Shown in pieces: positions 51,934 to 60,989 of a stretch of 64,000 nt of DNA (the first letter of the stretch is position 1; each line of letters begins with the position of its first letter). Under the pieces are notes generated by a model. The model was not told the DNA's origin and did not search any database. It was given only the letters and a program-made list of their open reading frames with translations. Origin of the DNA: Lysinibacillus odysseyi 34hs-1 = NBRC 100172. GTDB taxonomy: Bacteria; Bacillota; Bacilli; Bacillales_A; Planococcaceae. The translations under genes and the position numbers were made by a program. Location: assembly GCF_001591965.1 (NCBI RefSeq), contig NZ_BCVX01000005.1, positions 186,001 through 250,000 on the forward strand, given 5' to 3'.

Positions 51934-53112
51934 TTATTTTAAATCCGATAAGAAGCTCTTGCCAAATTTCGGCGCAGCTACTCCAAAGTTTTCCGCAACT
52001 GTAGCGCCAATATCCGCAAATGTCGTACGAAGCGGCAATTCAGCACCCGCTGCAAATCTTGGGGAGTATACGATTAAAGGTACATATTCCCGTGTATGGT
52101 CTGTGCCGGTAAATGTAGGGTCGTTCCCATGGTCCGCTGTAATAATTAATAAATCATCCTGCGATAACGCTTCCAAAACTTCCGGCAGGCGACGGTCGAA
52201 TTCCTCCAGCGCTTCACCATAACCAATTGGATCGCGGCGGTGACCGAAGTTTGCATCAAAATCTACCAGATTCAAAAAGCTCATCCCATGGAAGTCACGA
52301 CGTACAACAGCATTTAATTGATCCATACCATCTGTGTTATTTTTCGTACGAATCGCTTCTGTTACACCTTCACCATTGAAAATATCGGAAATTTTTCCGA
52401 TAGCAATTACATCAAGACCTGCATCTTTCATTTCATTCATTGTCGTACGACCGAATGGAGAAAGAGCATAGTCGTGGCGGTTTGATGTACGTACAAAGTT
52501 GCCGGGCTCTCCGATAAATGGACGGGCAATGACACGGCCTACTAAAAATTCTGGTTTAAGTGTCAGCTCGCGTGCAATTTCACAGATTTTATACAGCTCA
52601 TCAAGCGGAATGATTTCTTCATGTGCGGCAATCTGTAATACCGGATCGGCCGATGTATAAACGATAATCGCACCTGTTTCCATATGTTCTTTCCCATAGT
52701 CTTCAATGACTGCTGTCCCGCTATACGGTTTATTACAAAGCACTTTGCGCCCAGTACGTGTCTCAAGCTCAGTGATTAATTCAGGCGGGAAACCTTCCGG
52801 ATAGACTTTAAAAGGCTTGTCAATGTTAAGACCCATGATTTCCCAGTGGCCTGTCATCGTATCCTTTCCGACTGACGCTTCCTGCATCTTGCCGTAATAA
52901 GCTTTCGGTGTTTCTGCAGGTTCAATTCCTTGCAGCTTACGGATGTTCGATAATCCGAAAGAACCCATTACAGGCATGTTCAGCCCGTTCATTTCTTTTG
53001 CAATATGTCCTAGTGTATCAGAACCAAGATCACCAAATTTTTCAGCATCCGGCGCCTCACCGATACCGACAGAGTCCATAACGATTATGTGTACTTTTTT
53101 AAATGAATTCAT
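51934..53112 (-). CDS. deoB: Phosphopentomutase
   Basis: This 392-residue alkaline phosphatase-superfamily mutase has a metal-binding aspartate D13 in [29 protein letters not shown] near 85 and [17 protein letters not shown] near 130 follow. [20 protein letters not shown] near 325-345 supplies the second set of metal ligands. It converts (deoxy)ribose-1-phosphate to the 5-phosphate. Order deoB-pdp downstream of xerD matches B. subtilis. GAGGAGG precedes the ATG. Confidence 0.96.
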   Translation of the reverse strand: MNSFKKVHIIVMDSVGIGEAPDAEKFGDLGSDTLGHIAKEMNGLNMPVMGSFGLSNIRKLQGIEPAETPKAYYGKMQEASVGKDTMTGHWEIMGLNIDKPFKVYPEGFPPELITELETRTGRKVLCNKPYSGTAVIEDYGKEHMETGAIIVYTSADPVLQIAAHEEIIPLDELYKICEIARELTLKPEFLVGRVIARPFIGEPGNFVRTSNRHDYALSPFGRTTMNEMKDAGLDVIAIGKISDIFNGEGVTEAIRTKNNTDGMDQLNAVVRRDFHGMSFLNLVDFDANFGHRRDPIGYGEALEEFDRRLPEVLEALSQDDLLIITADHGNDPTFTGTDHTREYVPLIVYSPRFAAGAELPLRTTFADIGATVAENFGVAAPKFGKSFLSDLK

Positions 53113-53224
53113 GACTTTACGTCCTCCTCTTTCCTACCCTTTCATTTTATCAAAAAACTCGAATAAATAAAGGTCAGACATCCGACGCAGTAAATTTTTT
53201 TAGAGTTGCTTTACTATTTTGTGA

Positions 53225-54127
53225 CTAAGCACGCGGATGATACTGTTTATATACCTCTGATAGACGGGTTTTGCTGACATGTGTGTAAATCTGGGTCGTT
53301 GAAATATCGGCATGGCCCAGCATTTCCTGAACGGCACGTAAATCTGCCCCGTTTTCGATTAAATGAGTGGCAAATGAATGCCGCAGTACGTGCGGTGTCA
53401 GCTCTTTTTGAATATTGGCCTTCTGGGCATGCTGCTTAATCAGCTTCCAGCAGCCCTGTCTTGTTAATCTTTTCCCTCTTTGGTTAATAAATAACGCATT
53501 CGTTTTCGGATAGCTTCCCTGAAGCTCATAGCGGGCACGCTCCAAATATTTGCTTACTGCATTTAATGCCCCTCGTCCAAGCGGTACAATTCGCTCTTTA
53601 CCGCCTTTCCCGAATACACGGACAAATCCCATTGTCAGGTGAATATCTTCCAAATCCAGCTCGATCAGCTCTGAAATTCGCATGCCGGAAGCATATAATA
53701 ATTCCAGCATCGCCACATCACGGACTCCCTGTGGTTTTGAGCGGTCCGGAGCTGCAATCAATGCATCAACCTCATCAATCGACAGCACTTTTGGCAACTT
53801 CTGCTCAAGCTGTGGCATCTCCAGATGGACTGTCGGATCGGTCGTTGTGACCTTTTCCCGCAGCAAGAACTGATGAAATGAACGGATCGAGGAAATATGC
53901 CGTGCAACTGTACGTGCTGTCTTGCCGTTATGCCGCAGATTTTCCAGGTGCAGAAGGATATTTTCCCGGGTTACCTCATTAAAATGTTTCAGGTGCTGCT
54001 CTTCTTCCAAATGTGTTGCATATGCCTCCAAGTCTCGGCGATAAGAGGCTAATGTATTCGCTGAAAGCTGCCTTTCCACACGGATAAAATGAATATAATC
54101 TTCTATTGGATATGTAAATGCGTTCAT
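53225..54127 (-). CDS. xerD: Tyrosine recombinase XerD
   Basis: This 300-residue recombinase has an N-terminal SAM-like core-binding domain (about 5-95) and a catalytic domain with all active residues: R150, K174, H246, R249, H272 and nucleophile Y281. It resolves chromosome dimers at dif with XerC/CodV. An upstream ATG is possible (54130), but AGGAGG has the best spacing to 54127. It sits between fur and deoB, as in Bacillus. Confidence 0.94.
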   Translation of the reverse strand: MNAFTYPIEDYIHFIRVERQLSANTLASYRRDLEAYATHLEEEQHLKHFNEVTRENILLHLENLRHNGKTARTVARHISSIRSFHQFLLREKVTTTDPTVHLEMPQLEQKLPKVLSIDEVDALIAAPDRSKPQGVRDVAMLELLYASGMRISELIELDLEDIHLTMGFVRVFGKGGKERIVPLGRGALNAVSKYLERARYELQGSYPKTNALFINQRGKRLTRQGCWKLIKQHAQKANIQKELTPHVLRHSFATHLIENGADLRAVQEMLGHADISTTQIYTHVSKTRLSEVYKQYHPRA

Positions 54128-54218
54128 CATCACGCCTCCTGCTCCTGCTTATACAATTTGTTATTGAAAAATTTATTGAGATACAGTTTTCTTCAAATAG
54201 AAAGCCGTATTTAAAACA

Positions 54219-54247
54219 GCCTTATAGTATGCATTATACTATAAGGC
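54219..54247. terminator. Strong hairpin between fur and xerD
   Basis: GCCTTATAGTAT-GCATT-ATACTATAAGGC is a perfect 12-base stem. It lies downstream of the fur terminator and 92 bases before the xerD start. It could be a second terminator or a leader structure; the plus side is followed by CCTTTT, the minus side by TGTTTTAAA. Confidence 0.5.
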
Positions 54248-54290
54248 CCTTTTCTATTTATATTCTTCTATTGTCCCGTAGAAAAATAAA

Positions 54291-54316
54291 AAGAACAGCC
54301 CCCTCAAGCTGTTCTT
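54291..54316 (-). terminator. Terminator of fur
   Basis: AAGAACAGC/GCTGTTCTT is followed on the minus strand by TTTTATTTTTC. Confidence 0.85.
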
Positions 54317-54328
54317 CGTTACGAGTTA

Positions 54329-54778
54329 TTACTCTTCTCCGTTGTCTTGGCAACGATGACAAATTCCGTGGAATGTCAATCTGTGATCTTTAATGATAAA
54401 ATTCCAACGCTTTTCTACAATCTGCTCTACATCTTCCAGTAAATCTTCCTGGATCTCGTCTACTGCACCACACTCGATACAAACTAAATGATGATGGAAG
54501 TGTGCGGCACCTTCCTGACGCAAGTCATAGCGCGATACGCCATCACCGAAATTAATTTTATCGACAATTTTAAGCTCTGTCAGCAGCTCCAATGTTCGAT
54601 ACACTGTCGCAAGACCAATTTCCGGGGCTTTCTCCTTTACCAAAAGGTAAACGTCCTCCGCACTTAAATGGTCCTCCTCATGCTCAAGCAGAACTGCTAC
54701 CGTCGCCTCTCGCTGTGGCGTCAGCTTATAGCTAGCACTATGTAATTGCTTTTTAATACGATCAATACGGCTCTCCAT
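54329..54778 (-). CDS. fur: Fur-family metalloregulator (Fur)
   Basis: This 149-residue protein has a winged-helix domain (LTPQREATVAVLLEHEEDHL, IGLATVYRTLELL) and a metal-binding C-terminal domain with HFHHHLVCIECG near residue 86 and CHRC near 140. The two CxxC pairs bind structural zinc. Fur represses iron uptake when iron is abundant; position between a spoIIM-like gene and xerD matches the B. subtilis fur gene. AGGAGG supports the ATG at 54778. Confidence 0.93.
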   Translation of the reverse strand: MESRIDRIKKQLHSASYKLTPQREATVAVLLEHEEDHLSAEDVYLLVKEKAPEIGLATVYRTLELLTELKIVDKINFGDGVSRYDLRQEGAAHFHHHLVCIECGAVDEIQEDLLEDVEQIVEKRWNFIIKDHRLTFHGICHRCQDNGEE

Positions 54779-54841
54779 GTGACGCCCTCCTAAACTCTCT
54801 TTATTATACCAAATGAGCAAAACTTATTACAAGATAATGAT

Positions 54842-55351
54842 TTATTTTAACACGTACGAAATGACTGCAATTTCCAAAGAAAAGATGACACCGATAAATA
54901 AGAGGAGTATACCGCCTTCCCGCAGAGAGAAACGTTCCTTCTTTTTTGAGGCCTTATGTGTCGCTACCAAATATTCACAAAATACGACAAGCATGACAAT
55001 ATATAAAAACTGGAATGGGAACCACCAAACTCCGTAGGCGAGCAGCTCGTTTTTTTGGGCTAGTAAATAGACCGAACTGAACCCAAAAAAGCAGGTTCTA
55101 ATTGCAATTCCTACTTTTGCTATGCTAAAAAAATACGGATGCGTTGCAAATAATAGCACAATACTCATAAAAATAGCTATTGGAATGATTGATTCTACCA
55201 AAGTAGGCGTTGATTCGAACAAGAGACGCCTGTCCAATATTTTAATAACCTTTGTTGCCTGTGCAAGTGAAAATAATTGAAAAAACGCAACCCCCGCTAT
55301 AAAGCTGACTGTGATCATCGCTGTATTTTGCCATAAAATACTTTTTCGCAT
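54842..55351 (-). CDS. Membrane protein at the spoIIM position (divergent SpoIIM-like)
   Basis: This 169-residue protein has about five hydrophobic segments (roughly 8-27, 53-68, 78-98, 108-127 and 147-167). In B. subtilis spoIIM lies directly upstream of fur, and SpoIIM is a DUF95 membrane protein starting MRKT; this one starts MRKSILWQN. Beyond the position, length class and hydrophobicity, sequence resemblance is weak, and the usual C-terminal DUF95 pattern is not obvious. It may be a diverged SpoIIM or an unrelated replacement. Confidence 0.6.
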   Translation of the reverse strand: MRKSILWQNTAMITVSFIAGVAFFQLFSLAQATKVIKILDRRLLFESTPTLVESIIPIAIFMSIVLLFATHPYFFSIAKVGIAIRTCFFGFSSVYLLAQKNELLAYGVWWFPFQFLYIVMLVVFCEYLVATHKASKKKERFSLREGGILLLFIGVIFSLEIAVISYVLK

Positions 55352-55484
55352 GTTGTCCCCCCTTGTCCTACACTGTATGCTCAGACAGAAGGGATATGAC
55401 TAGTTTTTAATAGGCAATTTAATGGAGATTTTCATAGAATGCCAGCCTCTATTCCTCTAATGTTGTTACCCTCTTTATTCATTT

Positions 55485-56024
55485 TCACTCTTGCATTTTT
55501 AACCAAAGGATGGCGAATGCAGTTTTGGCATCAAAGATTTTCTGCTCTGCTACCATTTGCTCGCCCTCTTCTACTGTAATCTCCATTAGCTCTATAAACT
55601 CATCCTCATCCATAGCAGCACGGTTTTCAATTTCATATAACCCGCGTGCCACAAACAGGTGAATAATTTCATCTGCAAATCCCGGTGATGTTGCAAACGA
55701 TTGAAGGTATGTCAGTTCCTTGCAGCCGTAGCCTGTCTCTTCTTCCAGCTCGCGTACAGCTGTTGTAGCCGGCTCTTCTCCAGGCTCCAGCTTTCCGGCC
55801 GGAATTTCAATAATCGACCTTTCCAATGCTTTCCGGTACTGCTCTACTACTACTAGCTTTCCTTCCTCCGTAATAGCAATAACAGCAACAGCTCCAGGGT
55901 GGTTAACAATTTCACGCTTCCCCGTTTCGCCATTTGGCAATGTGACATCATCTATCTTTAACGTAATAACTTTTCCGTTATAAATCTCTTCTGACCGAAT
56001 CGTTTTCTCCTCAAATTTCTTCAT
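55485..56024 (-). CDS. nudF: ADP-ribose pyrophosphatase (Nudix)
   Basis: This 179-residue Nudix hydrolase has the full box G-x5-E-x7-RELEEETG at about residues 77-99 (GKLEPGEEPATTAV then RELEEETGYG). It begins with EKTIRSEEIYNGKVITLKID, typical of the YqkG/NudF group. It cleaves ADP-ribose to AMP and ribose-5-phosphate. GAGGTCCT upstream gives acceptable spacing. Neighbours yqkF-like and fur match B. subtilis. Confidence 0.93.
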   Translation of the reverse strand: MKKFEEKTIRSEEIYNGKVITLKIDDVTLPNGETGKREIVNHPGAVAVIAITEEGKLVVVEQYRKALERSIIEIPAGKLEPGEEPATTAVRELEEETGYGCKELTYLQSFATSPGFADEIIHLFVARGLYEIENRAAMDEDEFIELMEITVEEGEQMVAEQKIFDAKTAFAILWLKMQE

Positions 56025-56107
56025 TTATAGGACCTCGCTTGTCGTTATGATTGATTTCATTGTAACATTAGTAAAAGGACGAACAAATAGATAAGGGGGC
56101 AATATTG

Positions 56108-56998
56108 ATGAAAAAACGTACACTTGGCAAAAGCAGCTTGGAAATATCCGAACTGAGTCTGGGCTGCATGTCACTGCCGCCAACAGTTCACGAAGCGCGC
56201 CCTATTGTAGAAGCCGCCCTTGATGCCGGTATTACTTATTTTGACACAGCGGATCTATATGATAAAGGAATGAATGAAGAGGTCATCGGTACTGTTTTAG
56301 CACCTTACCGTAAAGACATCATCCTTGCGACAAAGGTCGGCAACCGGTGGGTGGAAGGAACAGACGGCTGGACTTGGGATCCCTCCCCCGCCCATATAAA
56401 AGCGGGAGTCAAGGAGAGCCTGCGCCGCTTGCAGACAGATTATATTGATGTCTATCAATTGCACGGAGGTACAGCGGATGATCCTTGGGAAGAGATAATC
56501 ACTGCGTTCGAAGAGTTGAAAAAAGAAGGTCTTATTCGTGAATACGGAATCTCTTCTATCCGCCCGAATGTATTTATTCCATTTTTAAAGAGCAGCAATG
56601 CCATCAGCAATATGATGCAGTTTAGCATGCTTGACCGCAGAGCAGAAGAATGGTTTGGTGAAATAAAGGACTGTGGTGCTTCCATCGTTACCCGCGGATC
56701 AATTGCAAAGGGCTTGCTGACCAACGAATGGCAAGTACGTATGAAGCCTTACATGAGCTATAGCGAGGAGGAGCTGCAGCAAGTGATCTGCCGCCTTGAA
56801 AAAGAGTACAACGACATCCATGCGCTATCACTTGCCTTCAATCTGTCATTTGATGTAGTCGCCTCTACCGTCATTGGAGCCCGTACAGCGGAGCAGCTTG
56901 CGGCATCTGTTACAGCCTATCAGAAAGCCCAGCAGATTAGCGATGTATCTGAGGCAATGAGCCAGCTTAAAAAGGATATTTATACAGATCACCGATGA
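56108..56998 (+). CDS. yqkF: Aldo/keto reductase, YqkF-like
   Basis: This 296-residue protein shows the aldo/keto reductase pattern: TLGKSSLEISELSLGCMSL, then TYFDTADLYDKGMNEEVIG (catalytic D and Y), KDIILATKVGN (catalytic lysine) and the YIDVYQLHGG histidine region. It reduces an unidentified aldehyde or ketone with NADPH. The ATG at 56108 follows AAGGGGGC by about 8 bases. It overlaps the VanZ gene by four bases and is divergent from nudF. Confidence 0.9.
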   Translation: MKKRTLGKSSLEISELSLGCMSLPPTVHEARPIVEAALDAGITYFDTADLYDKGMNEEVIGTVLAPYRKDIILATKVGNRWVEGTDGWTWDPSPAHIKAGVKESLRRLQTDYIDVYQLHGGTADDPWEEIITAFEELKKEGLIREYGISSIRPNVFIPFLKSSNAISNMMQFSMLDRRAEEWFGEIKDCGASIVTRGSIAKGLLTNEWQVRMKPYMSYSEEELQQVICRLEKEYNDIHALSLAFNLSFDVVASTVIGARTAEQLAASVTAYQKAQQISDVSEAMSQLKKDIYTDHR

Positions 56999-57471
56999 AA
57001 AAATATGTTTTCTTCGTTGTACTCGCTGTCATAATTGTCTGTATCGCTTCCAGTACATCTTATGAGCAGCAAACGATTGTACCCGAACTCGAAACGGTTC
57101 TGGAAAACAAACCGTTCGAGGATCAGCTTAGCAAGCTTCATCTTACGTATTGGGGCAGACCAATTTCTGTGGAGACAAGAGGGTATTTTTACTTTGTAGA
57201 ATTTTTGATTCGGAAGAGCACACATTTTGTCGGATTCGGCATTATAGGCGTATTGTTTTTCCTGCTTTATCGTAAGCTTGGCTGGCGTTTTTCTGCTTTA
57301 TTTGGAATAGGCAGTATTTTTCTGCTTGCATCGCTCGATGAGTTCCGCCAAACATTTACGGATGGCCGGACTGGTATGTTCGGGGATGTACTGATCGATA
57401 CGGCAGGAGCCATCTTTTTTATCACTATTACCACAAGTTTTCTAGCAATCAAAAAACGAGTTTTCTCTTAA
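56995..57471 (+). CDS. VanZ-family membrane protein
   Basis: This 158-residue protein has an N-terminal membrane segment and three more C-terminal ones (about 68-85, 92-110 and 128-147). The VanZ-like core is FLIRKSTHFVGFGIIGVLFF and LDEFRQTFTDGRTGMFGDVL, where the conserved D-E...R and G-R-x-G residues sit. VanZ in enterococci gives low-level teicoplanin resistance, but most members have no known role. The start overlaps the aldo/keto reductase stop (ATGA). Confidence 0.88.
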   Translation: MKKYVFFVVLAVIIVCIASSTSYEQQTIVPELETVLENKPFEDQLSKLHLTYWGRPISVETRGYFYFVEFLIRKSTHFVGFGIIGVLFFLLYRKLGWRFSALFGIGSIFLLASLDEFRQTFTDGRTGMFGDVLIDTAGAIFFITITTSFLAIKKRVFS

Positions 57472-57486
57472 CGGAAACTCGTTTTT
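57452..57486 (+). terminator. Terminator of the yqkF-vanZ operon
   Basis: AAAAACGAGTTT/AAACTCGTTTTT with the VanZ stop codon in the loop. Confidence 0.85.
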
Positions 57487-57563
57487 GTTTTAAATTTCAT
57501 ATTTTACTAGTATGGTGTTTTAACTATAACTGCTATTTACCATCCCAGAATAAATTGGTAGGG

Positions 57564-57716
57564 ATGGCGGCTTCTATACTATTTGATAACTTACGAATGC
57601 TTATGGCAATCGAGATTCTTTACGCCTTGTCTTTTGCCTCTATCATCGTCAGCCCGCTTGGTTTAGTGAGTCCAAAACGACAAATCGAGATGAAAATCCT
57701 TCATAAAAAGGACTAG
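57564..57716 (+). CDS. Possible small membrane protein (50 residues)
   Basis: An ATG-initiated frame of 50 residues has one hydrophobic segment (about residues 12-35, LMAIEILYALSFASIIVSPL) and a basic tail ending HKKD. Ribosome binding is weak: TAGGG is only about one base from the ATG. Composition and charge pattern look protein-like. It is the only candidate gene in the 320-base stretch between VanZ and yqkE. Confidence 0.35.
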   Translation: MAASILFDNLRMLMAIEILYALSFASIIVSPLGLVSPKRQIEMKILHKKD

Positions 57717-57751
57717 AAGCAAGCGCAGTAAACACGCTGTAAATTATAAAA

Positions 57752-57789
57752 AGACTGCCGAAGCCCTTATATAAGGACTGCAGCAGTCT
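57752..57789 (-). terminator. Terminator of the yqkE-like gene
   Basis: AGACTGC/GCAGTCT with an inner CCTTAT/ATAAGG pairing is followed by TTTTTATAATTT on the minus strand. Confidence 0.8.
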
Positions 57790-57794
57790 ATTTA

Positions 57795-58046
57795 TTAATA
57801 TTTTGAGCCTTTGCTGCCGTATTGGTCCAGCAACTCTTCAAAACTCATATTTTTTTCACGCTGTTTCCGTTCAAAAGCAAGCTTTGCCTGGCGCTCTTCT
57901 TCCTTTTTCTGCTCTTCGGCAGCCAAGGATTGTTTCGCTTCTTTTAGCTTCGCCAGAACATCTCCACCCAATTGGTCAGCCAGCGTCATTTGATCTTTTT
58001 CCTGCTTTAGCTCACCCGCTTGTTGTTGCCCTTTTTTCTTTGCCAA
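57795..58046 (-). CDS. yqkE: YqkE/DUF3886 family small protein
   Basis: This 83-residue, highly charged protein is helical and probably coiled-coil in its middle (LAKLKEAKQSLAAEEQKKEE, then ERQAKLAFERKQREK), ending MSFEELLDQYGSKGSKY. That layout matches YqkE of B. subtilis, which also lies near yqkF. The function is unknown. The start is a TTG with AGAAGGTG 6 bases upstream. Confidence 0.8.
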   Translation of the reverse strand: MAKKKGQQQAGELKQEKDQMTLADQLGGDVLAKLKEAKQSLAAEEQKKEEERQAKLAFERKQREKNMSFEELLDQYGSKGSKY

Positions 58047-58121
58047 TGAAATCACCTTCTTTACCGACTTTCGGCTAAATTATAGCACTTTTTCTGCTTA
58101 CAGGCATCACTGGCAAAAGAA

Positions 58122-59300
58122 TTAGCGTTGAATGATAGTTGCTACGCCTTGACCGCCGCCAATACAAAGTGTTGCCAGTCCCATTTGCACATCGCGTTTT
58201 TGCATCTCATGAAGAAGCGTAACAAGCACGCGTGCACCGCTTGCACCAATCGGATGGCCTAGTGCAATGGCTCCACCATTAACATTCAGCTTTTCGTGGT
58301 CAAAGTTTAATTCACGATCAACAGCAATGGCTTGTGCGGCAAACGCTTCATTTGCTTCAATTAAATCCATTTGCTCAAGCGTCATATTAGCCTTTGCCAG
58401 AACCTTTTTCACAGCAGAAACAGGACCGATACCCATAATGGATGGATCTACACCAGCGCTTGCATTCGCTACGATTGTCGCTAATGGCTTTAAGCCAAGC
58501 TCATAGGCACGTTCCTGGGACATTACCACAACGGCTGCCGCTCCGTCATTAATACCGGATGCATTCCCTGCTGTAACCGAACCATCCTTTTTGAACGCCG
58601 GACGTAAACCAGCAAGCTTTTCAGCAGTTGTGCCTGCTTTTACATACTCATCCTGGTCAAAGATAACCGGTTCACCTTTACGCTGCGGGATTTCTACCGG
58701 TACAATTTCATCTACAAATCTACCAGATGCAATCGCTTCAGCAGCACGTGCCTGTGAACGCGCAGCGAAAGCATCCTGTTCTTCACGTGTAATAGAATAA
58801 TTGTCACATAAATTTTCAGCTGTCATACCCATATGATAGTCATTCGTTGCGCACCATAATCCGTCATGGATCATTGTATCGATTACTTTTTGATCACCCA
58901 TCCGGAAGCCGTCACGGGCATTTTTTAAAATATAAGGTGCCTGGCTCATGTTTTCAAAACCGCCGGCTACGACGATATCTGCCTCACCAGCTACAATAGC
59001 CTGCGCTGCCAAATGAACCGCCTTTAAGCCTGAGCCGCACACTTTATTAATTGTCATAGCTGGAATAGCTGTTGACAGACCAGCCTGCAATGCTGCCTGG
59101 CGTGCCGGGTTTTGCCCTAGGCCGGCCTGCAGTACATTCCCCATAATTACTTCATCAATATCTTCTGCAGGAACGCCCGCACGCTCAATCGCCGCCTTGA
59201 TGACAGTGCTGCCCAGTGTTGTTGCCGGGATATCTTTTAACGATCCTTGAAATGCGCCGATTGCTGTACGTACTGCGCTTACGATTACTGCTTGTGTCAT
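58122..59300 (-). CDS. Acetyl-CoA C-acetyltransferase (thiolase)
   Basis: This 392-residue thiolase has nucleophile C88 in [14 protein letters not shown]349 in [12 protein letters not shown] and C379 in TLCIGGGQG. The start [20 protein letters not shown] is standard. It condenses or cleaves acetoacetyl-CoA, for mevalonate, fatty acid oxidation or polyhydroxybutyrate. It is monocistronic, so its pathway cannot be fixed. AAGGGGG fits the ATG at 59300. A 16-bp palindrome precedes it. Confidence 0.93.
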   Translation of the reverse strand: MTQAVIVSAVRTAIGAFQGSLKDIPATTLGSTVIKAAIERAGVPAEDIDEVIMGNVLQAGLGQNPARQAALQAGLSTAIPAMTINKVCGSGLKAVHLAAQAIVAGEADIVVAGGFENMSQAPYILKNARDGFRMGDQKVIDTMIHDGLWCATNDYHMGMTAENLCDNYSITREEQDAFAARSQARAAEAIASGRFVDEIVPVEIPQRKGEPVIFDQDEYVKAGTTAEKLAGLRPAFKKDGSVTAGNASGINDGAAAVVVMSQERAYELGLKPLATIVANASAGVDPSIMGIGPVSAVKKVLAKANMTLEQMDLIEANEAFAAQAIAVDRELNFDHEKLNVNGGAIALGHPIGASGARVLVTLLHEMQKRDVQMGLATLCIGGGQGVATIIQR

Positions 59301-59373
59301 TGATAATTCCCCCTTATTTCCCAATGTGTATGTAAGTTCACTACTTACCTTTTCATTTTATCAAATATACCCT

Positions 59374-59389
59374 GCTATATCGATATAGC
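59374..59389. promoter_or_regulatory. 16-bp perfect palindrome upstream of the thiolase gene
   Basis: GCTATATCGATATAGC lies 74 bases before the thiolase start and about 85 bases before the divergent hydrolase. A TetR-type or similar dimeric repressor is possible; none is encoded nearby. Confidence 0.4.
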
Positions 59390-59473
59390 CGAAAATTTTG
59401 CGTTCCAAACTTTTTTTATTTACGCATAGAGGGAAATAGGAGTGACAACATAGTATATAGGGAGGTGAACATA

Positions 59474-60418
59474 ATGAAGAAAAAGGTCATGCTGTTATCT
59501 GGCATTGCTACAACCTTACTCGCTACTGCAACAGCTGTTTCAGGCTATGTGCTATCAAACAAGCTAATGTACATTAAGCAAAAAGACTCTGACTTCATTT
59601 TAGAAAGGGAGAAGAAGGCGCAGCGCTTTGACGAAGCTTGGTTTGACAGCGTGTCAAAGATGGAATTGTCTATTTCCTCGCCAAACGGCTATGATATTAA
59701 AGGCTATTTCTTCAAGCCTCTATCCACACATAATACGATTATTATTTGCCACGGGGTAACAGAAAATAAAATCAACTCCACAAAATATGCCCGTATGTTT
59801 GAGCGGCTCGGCTTTAATACAGTCGTATATGACCACCGGCGGCATGGGGATTCAGGCGGAAAAACGACAAGCTATGGCTATTATGAAAAAATTGACCTTC
59901 AGGCAGTTGTTGCATATGTGCGGGAACTGATTGGTGAGGGGGCAGTTCTTGGTATACATGGCGAATCGATGGGTGCCGCCACAACACTGCTGTATGCCGG
60001 AACCGTTGCAGATGAGGCGGATTTTTATATTTCCGACTGTGCCTTTTCTGACTTCCGTAAACTGCTCTACCTGATTGTTAAAAATTCCATTTCAATCGAT
60101 CTGCGCCTCGCCGTTCATGTCACAGATTTATTCATGCGGCTGCGGGATGGGTACTGGACAAAAAATATTTTACCGATTGAGGCAGTAAAACATATTGAAA
60201 AGCCTGTTTTATTCTTCCACACGACGGGGGATACATTCATCCCCAGTTCGATGACGGAAGATTTATATGAACAAAAAGCAGAACCAAAAATGCTTTGTCT
60301 TTTTGAAGAAGGAGCTCATGCACAAGGCTTTAATGAAAATCCTGCTGCTTATGAAAAAATGGTCCTTGAATTTCTGCAGCGGTACGTTCCTGCCGTACAG
60401 GAAAAAAGTGCATTATAA
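59474..60418 (+). CDS. Membrane-anchored alpha/beta hydrolase
   Basis: This 314-residue protein has an N-terminal membrane anchor (about residues 4-26) and an alpha/beta hydrolase domain. IIICHGVTENKINSTKYARM near 90 forms the oxyanion region. DHRRHGDSGG follows near 122, and the nucleophile elbow is G-x-S-x-G in GIHGESMGAATTL near 160. The late TGDTFIPSSM and GAHAQGF supply the acid and histidine. It resembles the B. subtilis YqkD-type hydrolases. The substrate is unknown. GGAGGT at 59461-59466 fixes the ATG at 59474. Confidence 0.88.
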   Translation: MKKKVMLLSGIATTLLATATAVSGYVLSNKLMYIKQKDSDFILEREKKAQRFDEAWFDSVSKMELSISSPNGYDIKGYFFKPLSTHNTIIICHGVTENKINSTKYARMFERLGFNTVVYDHRRHGDSGGKTTSYGYYEKIDLQAVVAYVRELIGEGAVLGIHGESMGAATTLLYAGTVADEADFYISDCAFSDFRKLLYLIVKNSISIDLRLAVHVTDLFMRLRDGYWTKNILPIEAVKHIEKPVLFFHTTGDTFIPSSMTEDLYEQKAEPKMLCLFEEGAHAQGFNENPAAYEKMVLEFLQRYVPAVQEKSAL

Positions 60419-60453
60419 AAGTCGAGTCCAGGAAACGCCCCGCGACTCGACTT
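60419..60453. terminator. Bidirectional terminator between the hydrolase and luxS
   Basis: AAGTCGAGTC/GACTCGACTT is followed by CTTTTTAC on the plus side and TTTTAT on the minus side. Confidence 0.85.
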
Positions 60454-60506
60454 CTTTTTACATGATCAAGCTTTTCGATCAGAACTTATTTTTCTATTAA
60501 TCTTTC

Positions 60507-60977
60507 TTATTGCACAAAAACGTTCGGCCATTCTGCACGCTTATCCAAAAATTCCCGGGCTAATTGCTGGGCACCTTCCAGGCTGTGGCTTGCTGCCCAT
60601 CCGCACTGTACTTCATTACAAGCAGGTACAGCTTCTGCAGCTAGTACGTCCTGAAGTGTTTTTTCCAGGACATCCAGTATTTCCTCGTAATGATCATGGT
60701 TAATAACGGATAAATAAAAGCCTGTTTGGCATCCCATCGGAGATAAATCCACTACGTAATCTGCATGATTGCGTATGCGGTCTGCCATTAAATGCTCTAG
60801 AGAATGAAGTGCAGGCATTTCCATATGTGCCTTATTCGGCTGTTTAAAGCGGATATCATATTTTACAACGACATCCCCGTGCACACCTTCCTTCTTGCCG
60901 GCTAAACGTACATAAGGAGCCGCTACTTTCGTATGATCAAGATCAAAGCTTTCCACATTTGTTTTCTCTTTTACCAT
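60507..60977 (-). CDS. luxS: S-ribosylhomocysteine lyase LuxS
   Basis: This 156-residue metalloenzyme has metal ligands H58, H62 (HSLEH motif) and C125 and catalytic C83 in [10 protein letters not shown]. It splits S-ribosylhomocysteine to homocysteine and DPD, the autoinducer-2 precursor, in methyl-cycle recycling. It lies 12 bases after the ABC ATPase gene and so is the last gene of a cystine-type uptake operon, linking sulfur amino acid import with homocysteine recovery. Confidence 0.96.
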   Translation of the reverse strand: MVKEKTNVESFDLDHTKVAAPYVRLAGKKEGVHGDVVVKYDIRFKQPNKAHMEMPALHSLEHLMADRIRNHADYVVDLSPMGCQTGFYLSVINHDHYEEILDVLEKTLQDVLAAEAVPACNEVQCGWAASHSLEGAQQLAREFLDKRAEWPNVFVQ

Positions 60978-60989
60978 GTCCCATTCCTC

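Noticed and set aside
54833-54847. Fur-box-like GATAATGATTTAT near fur
   Set aside because: Only about 9 of 14 positions match and it overlaps the end of the upstream gene; not strong enough to call.
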